From contig JAUIMM010002007.1 of assembly GCA_031769625.1 (NCBI GenBank), positions 124,001 through 188,000 on the forward strand: a stretch of DNA of 64,000 bases. Direction: 5' to 3'. The position numbers and the translations under genes are program-made. The notes under the pieces were generated by a model. That model saw nothing but the letters and a program-made list of their open reading frames with translations, was not told where the DNA came from and did not search any database. The stretch comes from Taudactylus pleione (Eukaryota > Chordata > Amphibia > Anura > Myobatrachidae). Below are positions 41,901-50,656 of the stretch, in pieces (position 1 is the stretch's first letter; each line of letters begins with the position of its first letter).

Positions 41901-42327
41901 CACCACCAAAGACGACCTGCTGGGCTGTAAAAAGAAAAGGTTTTATCTCCATAAAGAGACTTTTCCTATCACCTGGTGTCTGTGGCCCATACACATTAAT
42001 TAATCTCACATCTTGTCCCTTTATGTTGACATCCAAAATCATACATCTACCTGCTTGCAATTCAATAACCTTGTGCACAGTTACCATATCAGAAAAAAGG
42101 ACTGCCACCCCACCGTATGGCTCGGCCGCAAGAGACCAGTAAGAAGGACCCCTCCTCCACTCCTGCTTCGCCTTGTGGAGGATATCCAATTTACTAATCC
42201 TAGTCTCTTGCAAAAATAAAACATCAACATCAATCGTATTGAAAAAATCAAAGGCCATCATACGAGCACATTCGGACAACACGGAAGCCACATTAATCGT
42301 GGCACATCGTATAGGATGAGGATCCAT
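38950..42327 (-). CDS. LINE ORF2: APE-type endonuclease and reverse transcriptase
   Basis: This 1,125-residue polyprotein would nick the target and copy the LINE RNA from the nick. Endonuclease domain, residues ~5-230: N12, LQET with E41, YGPQTPGDR 113-121, GGDFN 141-145, SRIDR 199-203 and SDH 223-225 match the APE active-site motifs. GRGLWRLN 241-248 is a usual L1-group linker. Reverse transcriptase, ~440-760: KSPGPDG 452-458, NWRSIALLN 511-519, motif A DQSKAFD 581-587 (D581), GVRQGCPLSP 637-646 and the catalytic YADD 681-684. A C-terminal CCHC-type motif, C-x4-C-x8-H-x4-C, is at C999, C1004, H1013 and C1018. The frame is uninterrupted. One oddity is S514, where the family and copy 2 have proline (NWRPI). 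Length is within the usual range for L1/Tx1 ORF2. Confidence 0.93.
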   Translation of the reverse strand: MDPHPIRCATINVASVLSECARMMAFDFFNTIDVDVLFLQETRISKLDILHKAKQEWRRGPSYWSLAAEPYGGVAVLFSDMVTVHKVIELQAGRCMILDVNIKGQDVRLINVYGPQTPGDRKSLFMEIKPFLFTAQQVVFGGDFNTVVRPKDRGGSRRPLGYDSNFLVSMVRQAGLVDVHIHHSPDLTGFTYFSGSRRSRIDRFFVKETSKTSSLGVRLVEFSDHGLLSVTLNASETPQKGRGLWRLNSELLEEERVRQSFRVFFQSQETLLEAGWSRSEWWEVIKKRTCKFFRGLIARKNLIKQNIYRNLRRKLDFLISEEGDDGEISRVKAQMKEFQYNRLASLVLERDYGMYHSPDPYQSCRRSVDAKHVRGLVDGQGVLRTDKEGILDVIVSYYSDLLSEQPLIRERMEEFLRGTPGLSSQGASLDSLASDITAEEVRKAIMGLNPKKSPGPDGLTSEFYKTFADLLIPRLVEVFNESLDEGVLPPSMRLSALILLSKGKDSSRIENWRSIALLNTDRKILAKVLFNRLSEFSELLLSPSQHCTVKGRSTFSAVLGVREAIERCRAEKWGKYLLALDQSKAFDRVNHEYLWALLRWYGLPERVVNWLQTIYRMAESFPLVNGWVGPTFGVGSGVRQGCPLSPLLYVFAIDPFVRRVECGTVGGVQLCPEFALRVVAYADDVTVVLSSQAEARGIEHLICEYSEASCSRVNREKCDVFWMGEEGEPFPLPDSFPQVNDQIKILGIKFDHGDYASLNWVNKLEDATKKVESWKRWKLSLRERVDLCKTYLIPIFLYVSYVCFLPQSLWSRLNSLFFLLLWKNRLNIVKRGITYRPRKDGGLNMVNPVIFFVTAFLKLNIGSMFLDTPPRWVEGFRPWVFPFLRFWIDGGQVRSFRIRHGYLPIYVIQSLKVIKRYDVGVGEVKNFSRRELERRILHTHFHVPLSLRDCPGNVASAGLVLLNSQRLPPKFKDIAWLTFHGRLYVGGNLRWRSASERGCPREECPGVEETMDHFLLECPFNVKVYEEVSKAIGIPCLSGLSYPEWAYGVVRRYGDFNLTTIFLVSLAVRYHTWNARCQVSIRRKVLPCDVVVGMIMQEVKKMMDLDKGRLDAVRWSQWWGRLKPP

Positions 42328-42393
42328 GTTTCTAGGTTATGGAATATTACAAGACCTTGCTTACTTTTACATACCATCACCAAAAAACAAGTC
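42328..42393 (-). other. Inter-ORF spacer of LINE copy 1
   Basis: Sixty-six bases separate the ORF1 TAA from the ORF2 ATG. The stop and start do not overlap, so ORF2 would need reinitiation or internal entry rather than a one-base coupling. Copy 2 has 65 bases here, one A shorter in a run. Confidence 0.7.
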
Positions 42394-45300
42394 TTAACAC
42401 TGCACGCCAGCCCCCTGCGGGCCAGCCACACCACCGCTTGTGGCATCCCCACCCCCCTCCCTTCCACCCCCAGAGGGTACACCACCCTCCTCAGGGATCC
42501 CAGGGTCAGGGGCCTTGGCCACAAACTTTATGACCTGGCAGTGTACCCCACCACCAGTGCCACTTGGCCCGACCCCCGAGCTCTGGGATGACTCCACATC
42601 AGTCTCTTTGACTACCTCCTGCTGAACCGCCACTGTCTCCTCCATTGCCACCACCTCCTCCTTTCTCCTTTCCACCACCCTTCTTTCCATCGGGGCCAGA
42701 GTTTCCTTATTTACCGCCTCTTCCCCCACCTCCGGGATTGACTCCCTTCTTTTTTTCCCGTCCCGGTGCCTCTCACTTTCTTTAAAAGACCTCTTTGTTT
42801 TTCTTTTGTTTTTTTTTGACACCAGATAACACTCTCCATCTTTCCTTATGATTTCCTCCTCATCAGAGGAGAAAACATCAAATTTATTTGATAACACCAC
42901 TTGTGTTTCTGCATCTTTCTCTTTTATCCCCTTCCCTCCCCGCCTAACCTCCTGAAATGTCTCCTCCATTACCTCCTCCCTACTTTCAACATTTACCACC
43001 TCATCCTGCTCTATACCCTCTTCTTCTACCTCATTCACCACCTCACTCACCACCACACTACTACCCACCACCTGTTCTAACACCACATTGTGACTGGCTT
43101 TCGGACATCTGCTATAAGGGTGCCCCTCCACCCCACACAAATTGCACCTGACAGTGTGACAATCTCTAGACCAGTGACCCACACCCCCACACAAAGAACA
43201 CTTCACCACAGTGCACTCGGAACTAACGTGACGGTGATCACCACACTTAAAACATGTCCTTGGCTGCCCAGGATAAAAACACTGAACCCTGTCCCTACCT
43301 ATATAGGCAGCCGAGGGCACATGCACACACCCCCTTTCAGAATACCTCAACCTAATTCCTACTTCCCACGCCCCTCCCCACACACCCAACACATAACCAG
43401 CCTTTGTTACCCCCGATTCAAGATCACAAAATCTCTTAAGCCAAAAGGCAATATCCTCTGGAGGTAATGATTCATTTCTGACTAGGATCGTAGCTTTGAC
43501 CCTGTCCTGCCTGGTGACCAGGTTAACCACATACTTCTCAAATGGGTCCTTGGATCTGCACGCCTGCCACTTCACCCAGAAAACCTGCAGACCCTGGTAC
43601 GATACAAAGCTCAAGTCATACTCCAGGGTCCGCACTGGGTGAATGCAGGCGTACAGATCTGCCGCACCGAACCCCAGGCTGAACACCATTTTAAGGAAAG
43701 CCTCTCTACTTGGGGCTTCCCCTGGAGCAATCCACTTAAATTGAACAAGGTTCCTTCTTTTGCCAACACCTCCAGGCGTAGGTGCAGCATATGACACATT
43801 ATTTGCTCTTTGTCTAGTAACCACACTGGCATAAGACAGAACACCCGGAGCTGATTTAGACTGCCTCTCACCTCTCGAGACCATGTCTTTTTCTATTGCA
43901 GCGGCAGCCACTCTAGCCCTTTCAGGGACTAGCATTTTATCACCATATATAGTTTCAATCACCTTTCTTTGTTCAGCCGAAAGAGTCTCTTTATTCAGTA
44001 TCTGCATTCCCTGTGCCAATATTGGACGGCTGACTGATACAGATGACACCCCTGGCACTTCCTCAGGAGCCTTATCCTGATGGGATTCCCCCTCCATGCC
44101 AGCTTCTACCAATACTGCTGCCTGAATCAGCTCAGAATCCATGGCCTCAGTGCAATCAGGGATAGTAGCTGCCAGTTCCCCCACAGGTACTGTTGCTCCG
44201 CCTATAGGGACCAGGGGGACCAGGGTAACAATTTGGGCACCCCCACTCCCAATCCCCCCAGTCTCCTTTGCATCATCGCTTACCTTATCAACTGGCTCCC
44301 CCTGCACTCTCCGACCAGCATCCGCGGACGGCTGAGCCTCCACAGCAGCTGAAGACGGAACCTCCTCCTGTTCTGACTTAACCACCTCCATGTCACTCAT
44401 AGAGGTAGATTCCGATTTGATCATCTTTTTTTTTATTTTCTTTAAATATTCCAAGCGGTCCTTAGCATTTCCCAAAGAAACGGACAAAGCTGTAATTTCC
44501 TCCTTAAAAGACCATCTGTCCCAGGTAGCGCTAACATTTCTTTTTCTCTTTTTTTTGATTAGCTTGTTGCTCAGCTTCCTAATCTCTTTTTGAAGCTGAT
44601 CCATGCTCAAAGCAGCATACACGTCATCTTCTTCATCCGCAGACACTTGGTCCTCCTCCACCGTCTTCTCCCCTTTTGCGGCACCCCCCGCTTCACTGCC
44701 AGTGGGGGCCACCATCTCCCCCTGAGTTGTCTCACTCAGGGGTCCCTCCACTGACAGTTTGGGGAGCACCGCTGGGCTAGGGGTCACCATAACTGCACCT
44801 CCAGCACTGATCACCAGATTGCTGCTTTCTGTCATCTCCATGTCCTCCGATTCACTGCCAGTGAGGGTCTCCATACCCCCCCGAGTTGCCTCACTTGGGG
44901 GTCCCTCTACTGACAGTTTGGAGGCAGAGTCTGCAGCCACTATAACCACCTCCGCTGCACCGCTAGCGGGGGCCGCCATTACCCCCCGAGTTGCGTCACT
45001 CGGGGGTCCCGCCGCCAGCGGTTTGGAGACTGGCACTCTGCTGAACTCCACTGGACCCCCTGCTCTCCGAACTGAAAGTCCAGGGGGGTCCAGGACACCT
45101 CCTCCGCCCGCCGCCGGGTCCACGAGCACAGCAGCCGCCTTCCGACTCCTCGGCACGTCCGCCGCTGGTACAGGGAGTCCTCCGCTTGCCGCCGCCGTCC
45201 GCTCCATCAGCTCCGGCTGCTTCGGCTGCTCCGTCAGACTCCGTCTCCCGGGCAGGCACGCCAAAGGGACAGGGGGGTCCGGAGCTCCAGCCGCGCACAC

Positions 45301-45450
45301 TTGCGGCCTCCGCGAACCGGCGGGTGGATCCCTGGCCTTGCGCTGCAGTCCTCCGGCAGGCAGGTTAGGCGGGTCAGGCGGGTCAGGTGGGACAGGAGCG
45401 ACAGAACCCCTGCTTGATCCTCCAGCCCGGGGTCTGCCTCTCTTAGTCAT
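42394..45450 (-). CDS. LINE ORF1: Gag-like nucleic-acid-binding protein with three CCHC zinc knuckles
   Basis: This 1,018-residue protein probably binds LINE RNA to form the transposition particle. The start is the ATG at 45450 (MTKRGRPRAGG); the open frame extends eight codons further only through a GTG. The first ~250 residues are Pro/Ala/Gly-rich, low-complexity and contain three imperfect repeats of a KLSVEGPPSEATRG type. A charged, probably coiled-coil stretch with a basic KKKRKR patch lies near 270-342. Residues ~568-730 look like the folded RRM-like region seen in ZCCHC3-like proteins. Three knuckles, each C-x2-C-x4-H-x4-C, follow at 733-782. The C-terminal ~230 residues are Glu/Val-rich with a basic KKNKRKTKR patch near 877-886 that could be a nuclear signal. 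The family assignment is by layout; vertebrate pipelines often label such frames ZCCHC3-like. ORF2 begins 66 bp downstream. Confidence 0.88.
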   Translation of the reverse strand: MTKRGRPRAGGSSRGSVAPVPPDPPDPPNLPAGGLQRKARDPPAGSRRPQVCAAGAPDPPVPLACLPGRRSLTEQPKQPELMERTAAASGGLPVPAADVPRSRKAAAVLVDPAAGGGGVLDPPGLSVRRAGGPVEFSRVPVSKPLAAGPPSDATRGVMAAPASGAAEVVIVAADSASKLSVEGPPSEATRGGMETLTGSESEDMEMTESSNLVISAGGAVMVTPSPAVLPKLSVEGPLSETTQGEMVAPTGSEAGGAAKGEKTVEEDQVSADEEDDVYAALSMDQLQKEIRKLSNKLIKKKRKRNVSATWDRWSFKEEITALSVSLGNAKDRLEYLKKIKKKMIKSESTSMSDMEVVKSEQEEVPSSAAVEAQPSADAGRRVQGEPVDKVSDDAKETGGIGSGGAQIVTLVPLVPIGGATVPVGELAATIPDCTEAMDSELIQAAVLVEAGMEGESHQDKAPEEVPGVSSVSVSRPILAQGMQILNKETLSAEQRKVIETIYGDKMLVPERARVAAAAIEKDMVSRGERQSKSAPGVLSYASVVTRQRANNVSYAAPTPGGVGKRRNLVQFKWIAPGEAPSREAFLKMVFSLGFGAADLYACIHPVRTLEYDLSFVSYQGLQVFWVKWQACRSKDPFEKYVVNLVTRQDRVKATILVRNESLPPEDIAFWLKRFCDLESGVTKAGYVLGVWGGAWEVGIRLRYSERGCVHVPSAAYIGRDRVQCFYPGQPRTCFKCGDHRHVSSECTVVKCSLCGGVGHWSRDCHTVRCNLCGVEGHPYSRCPKASHNVVLEQVVGSSVVVSEVVNEVEEEGIEQDEVVNVESREEVMEETFQEVRRGGKGIKEKDAETQVVLSNKFDVFSSDEEEIIRKDGECYLVSKKNKRKTKRSFKESERHRDGKKRRESIPEVGEEAVNKETLAPMERRVVERRKEEVVAMEETVAVQQEVVKETDVESSQSSGVGPSGTGGGVHCQVIKFVAKAPDPGIPEEGGVPSGGGREGGGDATSGGVAGPQGAGVQC
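44693..45030 (-). repeat. Three imperfect ~72-nt coding repeats inside ORF1
   Basis: Segments at about 44693-44764, 44851-44921 and 44960-45030 each encode a variant of K-L-S-V-E-G-P-P-S-E-A-T-R-G-x-M followed by a short Ala/Thr/Gly/Ser segment. On the plus strand each contains GAGTT and GGGGGTCCC or a close variant. Spacings are about 158 and 109 bp. The repeats lie in the low-complexity N-terminal part of ORF1 and occur in copy 2 as well. Confidence 0.75.
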
Positions 45451-45619
45451 GGTGCTGAAAGGCAGCAGCACCACAGCAAATCCTCAGCATCACAAACAGC
45501 AGGATCAGCAGCGATATCTTCCCCAGGAGGAATCAGCCTGCCTGGGGAAGCCCTCTCCCTGTCTCAGCAGCTCACCACCTCCTCCTAGGACACTCCTCTC
45601 CCAAATGGTATGCTACAGA
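45451..45619 (-). promoter_or_regulatory. 5'UTR / presumed internal promoter region of LINE copy 1
   Basis: The 169 bases between the 5' end and the ORF1 ATG are mixed in composition, far richer in G and C than the satellite, and nearly identical in copy 2. Autonomous LINEs usually carry their promoter inside the 5'UTR, so this short stretch is the likely place. I cannot see a TATA box or a named factor site. Confidence 0.5.
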
Positions 45620-45626
45620 GACAGAA
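45620..45626. repeat. Target-site duplication, 5' side of LINE copy 1
   Basis: GACAGAA follows the LINE's outermost bases TGCTACAGA and leads into GTTGATTTTGGTGC of the satellite. The preceding TGCTACAGA resembles the satellite's own TGCTGCGGT, so the true duplication could be longer and imperfect. Confidence 0.7.
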
Positions 45627-46675
45627 GTTGATTTTGGTGCTTAATTTTGACACAGAACCCTCCAGAAAGATATTTACCCGTATGAAAAATTCTGTAAGCC
45701 CCGCCCCTTAAAAATTGGCCAAAAATTTTTTACTTCAAAAATCCCCAAATTCTGCTTAAAACTTTCAGTAAACCTTAAAAAAGATTTGCTGCGGTGACAA
45801 AAGTTGATTTTGGTGCTTAATTTTGACACTGAACCCTCCAGAAAGATATTTACCAGTATGAAAAAATCTGTAAGCCCCGGATCTTAAAAATCGGCCAAAA
45901 ATCTTTTTCTTCAAAAATCCCCAAATTCTGCTTAAAACTTTCAGTAAACCTTAATAAAGATTTGGTGCGGTGACAGAAGTTGATTTTGGTGCTTAATTTT
46001 GACACAGAACCCTCCAGAAAGATATTTACCCGTATGAAAAATTCTGTAAGCCCCGGACCTTAAAAATCGGCCAAAAATTTTTTTCTTCAAAAATCCCCAA
46101 ATTCTGCTGAAAACTTTTAGAAAACCTTAAAAAAGATTTGCTGCGGTGACAGAAGTTGATTTTGGTGCTTAATTTTGACACAGAACCCTCCAGAAAGAAA
46201 TTTACCCGTATGAAAAATTCGGTAAGCCCCGGACCTTAAAAATCGGCCAAAAATTTTTCTCTTCAAAAATCCCCAAATTCTGCTTAAAACTTTCAGTAAA
46301 CCTTAAAAAAGATTTGCTGCGGTGACAGAAGTTGATTTTGGTGCTTAATTTTGACACAGAACCCTCCAGAAAGATATTTACCCGTATGAAAAATTCTGTA
46401 AGCCCCGGACCTTAAAAATCGGCCAAAAAATTTTTTCTTCAAAAATCCCCAAATTCTGCTGAAAACTTTTAGAAAACCTTAAAAAAGATTTGCTGCGGTG
46501 ACAGAAGTTGATTTTGGTGCTTAATTTTGACACAGAACCCTCCAGAAAGAAATTTACCCGTATGAAAAATTCTGTAAGCCCCGGACCTTAAAAATCGGCC
46601 AAAAATTTTTCTCTTCAAAAATCCCCAAATTCTGCTTAAAACTTTCAGTAAACCTTAAAAAAGATTTGCTGCGGT
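45627..46675. repeat. Satellite bridge of six monomers between the two LINEs
   Basis: The same satellite continues for about 1.05 kb between the retrotransposons. The target motif at its left edge (from 45620) and at its right edge (from 46676) are 1,056 bp apart, which is six monomers, so the LINEs sit in the same phase of the repeat. The monomers include a GCCCCGCCCC variant at the left end and AAAGAAATTT variants toward the right end. No gene is visible. Confidence 0.96.
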
Positions 46676-46682
46676 GACAGAA
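46676..46682. repeat. Target-site duplication, 3' side of LINE copy 2
   Basis: GACAGAA ends the six-monomer bridge (TGCTGCGGTGACAGAA), followed by the same LINE terminus TATGCTTC as in copy 1. Confidence 0.75.
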
Positions 46683-46937
46683 TATGCTTCTTTATTTTAA
46701 CTTGCAACAAAGATATATATATATATATACAATAATTACATATATAAAATATAAATAAATAAATAAATAGATAAAATATATATATACACAAAATCAAATA
46801 TCAACATAACGATACACAATATTACTCCATATTATGCCTTATAACCAAAAGAAAACTTTACCAATCCTAATAATAAACAACTTATCTCCTATGAGAAAAA
46901 GTAAGCAAGGATTTTAGAACAACAACTACCTTAACCA

Positions 46938-46979
<42 letters not shown>

Positions 46980-47215
46980 TATTTTTTTTTTTATATATTA
47001 TATATGTATATATACACAGCAAACCATAAAACAATACAAAAACTTTAACTACTATCTATCTTATCTAATCCTACCCATCACCAATACACACCACCTCAGG
47101 TAGATGTATGTAAAACCTTTTCAACAAAAACCAAAAAATAGAATACAAAATCTACAGGGAGTGAAAGGACAGAAAAGAAACCCAGCTGAACAAGAAGAGA
47201 CTTTCAACCACCCAC
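46683..47215 (-). other. 3'UTR of LINE copy 2, microsatellite-rich
   Basis: 533 bp, about 20 bp longer than in copy 1. The gain comes from the (AT)n run near 46710-46730 and the (TA)n/T tract near 46945-47015, where an extra T-rich block is present. AATAAA on the minus strand (46691-46696) again lies 8 bases from the end, and there is no poly(A) tail. Confidence 0.85.
46691..46696 (-). terminator. Polyadenylation signal AATAAA of LINE copy 2
   Basis: Same position relative to the 3' boundary as in copy 1 (8 bases from the end). Confidence 0.55.
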
Positions 47216-50200
47216 TCAAGGGGGTTTCAAACGGCCCCACCACTGTGACCATCTGACAGCATCCAGTCTCCCCTTATCCAGATCCATCATCTTTTTCACC
47301 TCTTGCATAATCATACCTACCACCACATCACAGGGGAGGACCTTCCTTCGAATAGATACCTGGCACCGTGCATTCCACGTGTGATACCTAACAGCTAAAC
47401 TAACTAAAAAAATTGTGGTCAAATTAAAGTCACCGTATCTTCTGACTACCCCATAAGCCCACTCAGGGTAACTAAGACCCGAAAGGCACGGGATACCAAT
47501 GGCCTTTGAAACCTCCTCATAAACCTTTACATTAAAAGGACACTCAAGCAGGAAGTGGTCCATCGTCTCCTCCACCCCTGGACATTCCTCCCGTGGGCAG
47601 CCACGTTCACTGGCACTTCGCCACCTGAGGTTCCCTCCAACATAAAGCCTCCCATGAAAAGTGAGCCAGGCAATATCTTTGAACTTGGGCGGTAACCTTT
47701 GTGAATTTAACAAAACCAATCCAGCCGAAGCGACATTACCTGGACAGTCCCTCAGTGACAGCGGAACATGAAAGTGGGTGTGCAAAATTCTTCTCTCCAA
47801 CTCCCTCCTAGAGAAGTTTTTGACTTCACCCACTCCCACGTCATATCGCTTTATCACCTTCAAGCTCTGGATGACGTAGATCGGGAGGTAACCATGACGA
47901 ATCCGGAAACTTCTCACTTGGCCTCCATCTATCCAGAATCTGAGGAAGGGAAACACCCATGGTCTAAATCCCTCTACCCACCGAGGAGGAGTGTCTAAAA
48001 ACATGCTCCCAATGTTAAGCTTTAAAAAAACTGTAACAAAAAAGATCACTGGGTTTACCATGTTCAAACCCCCATCTTTCCTCGGTCTGTAGGTGATACC
48101 CCTCTTCACTATATTGATCCTGTTCTTCCACAACAAGAGGAAGAACAAGGAATTCAATCTGGACCACAAAGATTGTGGCAAAAAGCACACGTAACTGACA
48201 TACAAAAAAATCGGGATCAGGTAAGTTTTGCACAAGTCAACCCTTTCCCTCAAAGACAATTTCCATCTTTTCCAACTCTCTACCTTCTTGGTAGCATCTT
48301 CCAGCTTGTTAACCCAATTTAGGGAGGCATAATCTCCATGATCAAATTTGATACCAAGAATTTTAATCTGATCGTTGACCTGAGGGAAGCTGTCCGGAAG
48401 AGGAAAAGGCTCCCCCTCCTCCCCATCCAGAAAACATCACACTTTTCTCGGTTTACTCTGGAGCACGAAGCCTCAGAGTACTCGCAAATGAGGTGTTCTA
48501 TGCCACGGGCCTCTGCCTGCGAGGACAGAACCACCGTGACATCATCTGCGTAAGCCACCACCCTCAATGCAAACTCCGGACACAGCTGCACCCCCCCTAC
48601 AGTCCCACACTCTACCCTCCTAACGAAGGGATCGATTGCAAAGACATACAGGAGGGGCTCAGGGGACACCCCTGACGAACACCCGAGCCTACACCAAAGG
48701 TAGGGCCCACCCAACCGTTTACCAGTGGAAAGCTTTCAGCCATACGATAGATCGTCTGTAAACAATTAACCACCCTCTCTGGAAGACCATACCATCTCAG
48801 TAGAGCCCAAAGGTACTCATGATTCACTCGGTCAAAAGTTTTAGACTGATCCAATGCCAGTAAGTACTTTCCCCACTTCTCAGCCCTGCACCGCTCAATG
48901 GCCTCCCGGACACCAAGGACAGCACTAAAAGTGCTACGACCCTTCACCGTACAGTGCTGAGAAGGAGAAAGCAACAGCTCAGAAAACTCTGAAAGCCTGT
49001 TAAACAGTACCTTTGCCAAAATCTTCCTGTCTGTATTGAGAAGGGCTATGGGGCGCCAGTTCTCAATACGAGATGAGTCCTTCCCTTTGGACAGCAAAAT
49101 AAGCGCAGATAACCTCATGGAAGGAGGGAGGACTCCCTCATCCAGGCTCTCATTAAAAACTTCCACAAGGCGGGGAATCAGGAGGTCAGCAAAGGTCTTA
49201 TAAAATTCAGATGTTAAACCATCTGGTCCTGGTGATTTCTTGGGGTTTAAACCCATTATCGCCTTCCTAACTTCCTCTGCGGTTATATCACTTGCCAAGG
49301 AGTCAAGAGAGGCACCCTGAGAACTCAGACCAGGGGTTCCCCTCAGAAATTCCTCCATCCTCTCCCTGATGAGTGGCTGCTCAGACAGAAGATCAGAATA
49401 GTAGGACACAATAACATCCAGAATGCCTTCCTTGTCAGTACGAAGAACACCCTGTCCGTCCACCAGTCCTCTGACATGTTTGGCGTCGACTGACCTCCTA
49501 CAGCTCTGGTAGGGATCAGGCGAGTGGTACATACCATAATCCCTTTCCAAAACCAAGGATGCCAATCGGTTATATTGGAACTCTTTCATCTGAGCCTTCA
49601 CTCGGGAGATTTCCCCATCATCTCCCTCCTCAGAGATCAGGAAATCCAATTTCCTTCTCAGATTACGGTAGATATTTTGCTTTATCAAGTTTTTCCTAGC
49701 TATAAGGCCACGGAAAAATTTGCAGGTTCTCTTTTTAATCACCTCCCACCACTCAGACCTACTCCAACCAGCCTCCAGAAGTGTCTCCTGAGATTGAAAG
49801 AAGACCCTGAAGGACTGCCTAACTCTCTCTTCTTCCAGGAGTTCAGAGTTCAAACGCCACAGACCCCGCCCCTTCTGAGGGGTTTCTGAAGCATTCAAAG
49901 TTACTGAGAGCAAACCGTGATCGGAAAATTCCACCAACCTCACCCCAAGGGATGAAGTCTTGGAAGTCTCCTTAACAAAAAACCTATCTATCCTAGACCT
50001 ACGACTACCACTAAAGTAGGTGAAACCCGTGAGGTCTGGGGAGTGACGAATATGCACATCCACCAAACCAGCCTGTCTAACCATGCTAACTAAAAAATTG
50101 GAATCATAGCCCAGGGGTCTCCTTGAGCCTCCCCTGTCTTTTGGCCTAACAACAGTATTAAAATCACCACCAAAGACGACCTGCTGGGCTGTAAAAAGAA

Positions 50201-50591
50201 AAGGTTTTATCTCCATAAAGAGACTTTTCCTATCACCTGGTGTCTGTGGCCCATACACATTAATTAATCTCACATCTTGTCCCTTTATGTTGACATCCAA
50301 AATCATACATCTACCTGCTTGCAATTCAATAACCTTGTGCACAGTTACCATATCAGAAAAAAGGACTGCCACTCCACCGTATGGCTCGGCCGCAAGAGAC
50401 CAGTAAGAAGGACCCCTCCTCCACTCCTGCTTCGCCTTGTGGAGGATATCCAATTTACTAATCCTAGTCTCTTGCAAAAATAAAACATCAACATCAATCG
50501 TATTGAAAAAATCAAAGGCCATCATACGAGCACATTCGGACAACACGGAAGCCACATTAATCGTGGCACATCGTATAGGATGAGGATCCAT
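47216..50591 (-). pseudogene. LINE ORF2 of copy 2, broken by two single-base frameshifts
   Basis: The frame opens at the ATG at 50591 and keeps the entire endonuclease domain and RT motifs up to GCPLSP (residue 646). There, near 48655, one G is missing from a five-G run. A second base is missing near 48423 in a five-C run, just after CDVFWMG (about residue 724). Between them the YADD box is readable in another frame, and the C-terminal third, with the CCHC motif, is open again at 47216-48259. Substitutions include A585T inside motif A (DQSKTFD) and W610C; P514 is present where copy 1 has S. The frame is not translatable as one protein as read. Confidence 0.87.
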
Positions 50592-50656
50592 GTTTCTAGG
50601 TTATGGAATATTACAAGACCTTGCTTACTTTTACATACCATCACCAAAAACAAGTC

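Larger units (their letters stand above)
38437..45619 (-). mobile_element. Non-LTR retrotransposon (LINE), Tx1-like, copy 1, full length
   Basis: A 7,183-bp element on the minus strand with a 169-bp 5'UTR, ORF1, a 66-bp spacer, ORF2 and a 513-bp 3'UTR. There are no long terminal repeats and no integrase or protease; it is flanked by a 7-bp duplication. The two-ORF layout, Gag-like ORF1 with three CCHC knuckles, and APE-endonuclease/RT ORF2 with a C-terminal CCHC motif are typical of L1-group LINEs. The targeted insertion suggests the Tx1 branch, several members of which are site specific. Both frames are open, so the element may be competent. The clade is inferred from layout and motifs; an RT phylogeny would settle it. 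Confidence 0.9.

Noticed and set aside
45451..45474. Upstream GTG start for ORF1
   Set aside because: A GTG start is not expected in a eukaryotic LINE; the ATG eight codons in begins a basic MTKRGRP sequence and is preferred.
44759..45631. 290-codon plus-strand frame opposite ORF1
   Set aside because: It is antisense to the GC-rich 5' part of ORF1, is low-complexity and has no recognisable domain. The ORF1 strand has clear motifs and a matching copy.
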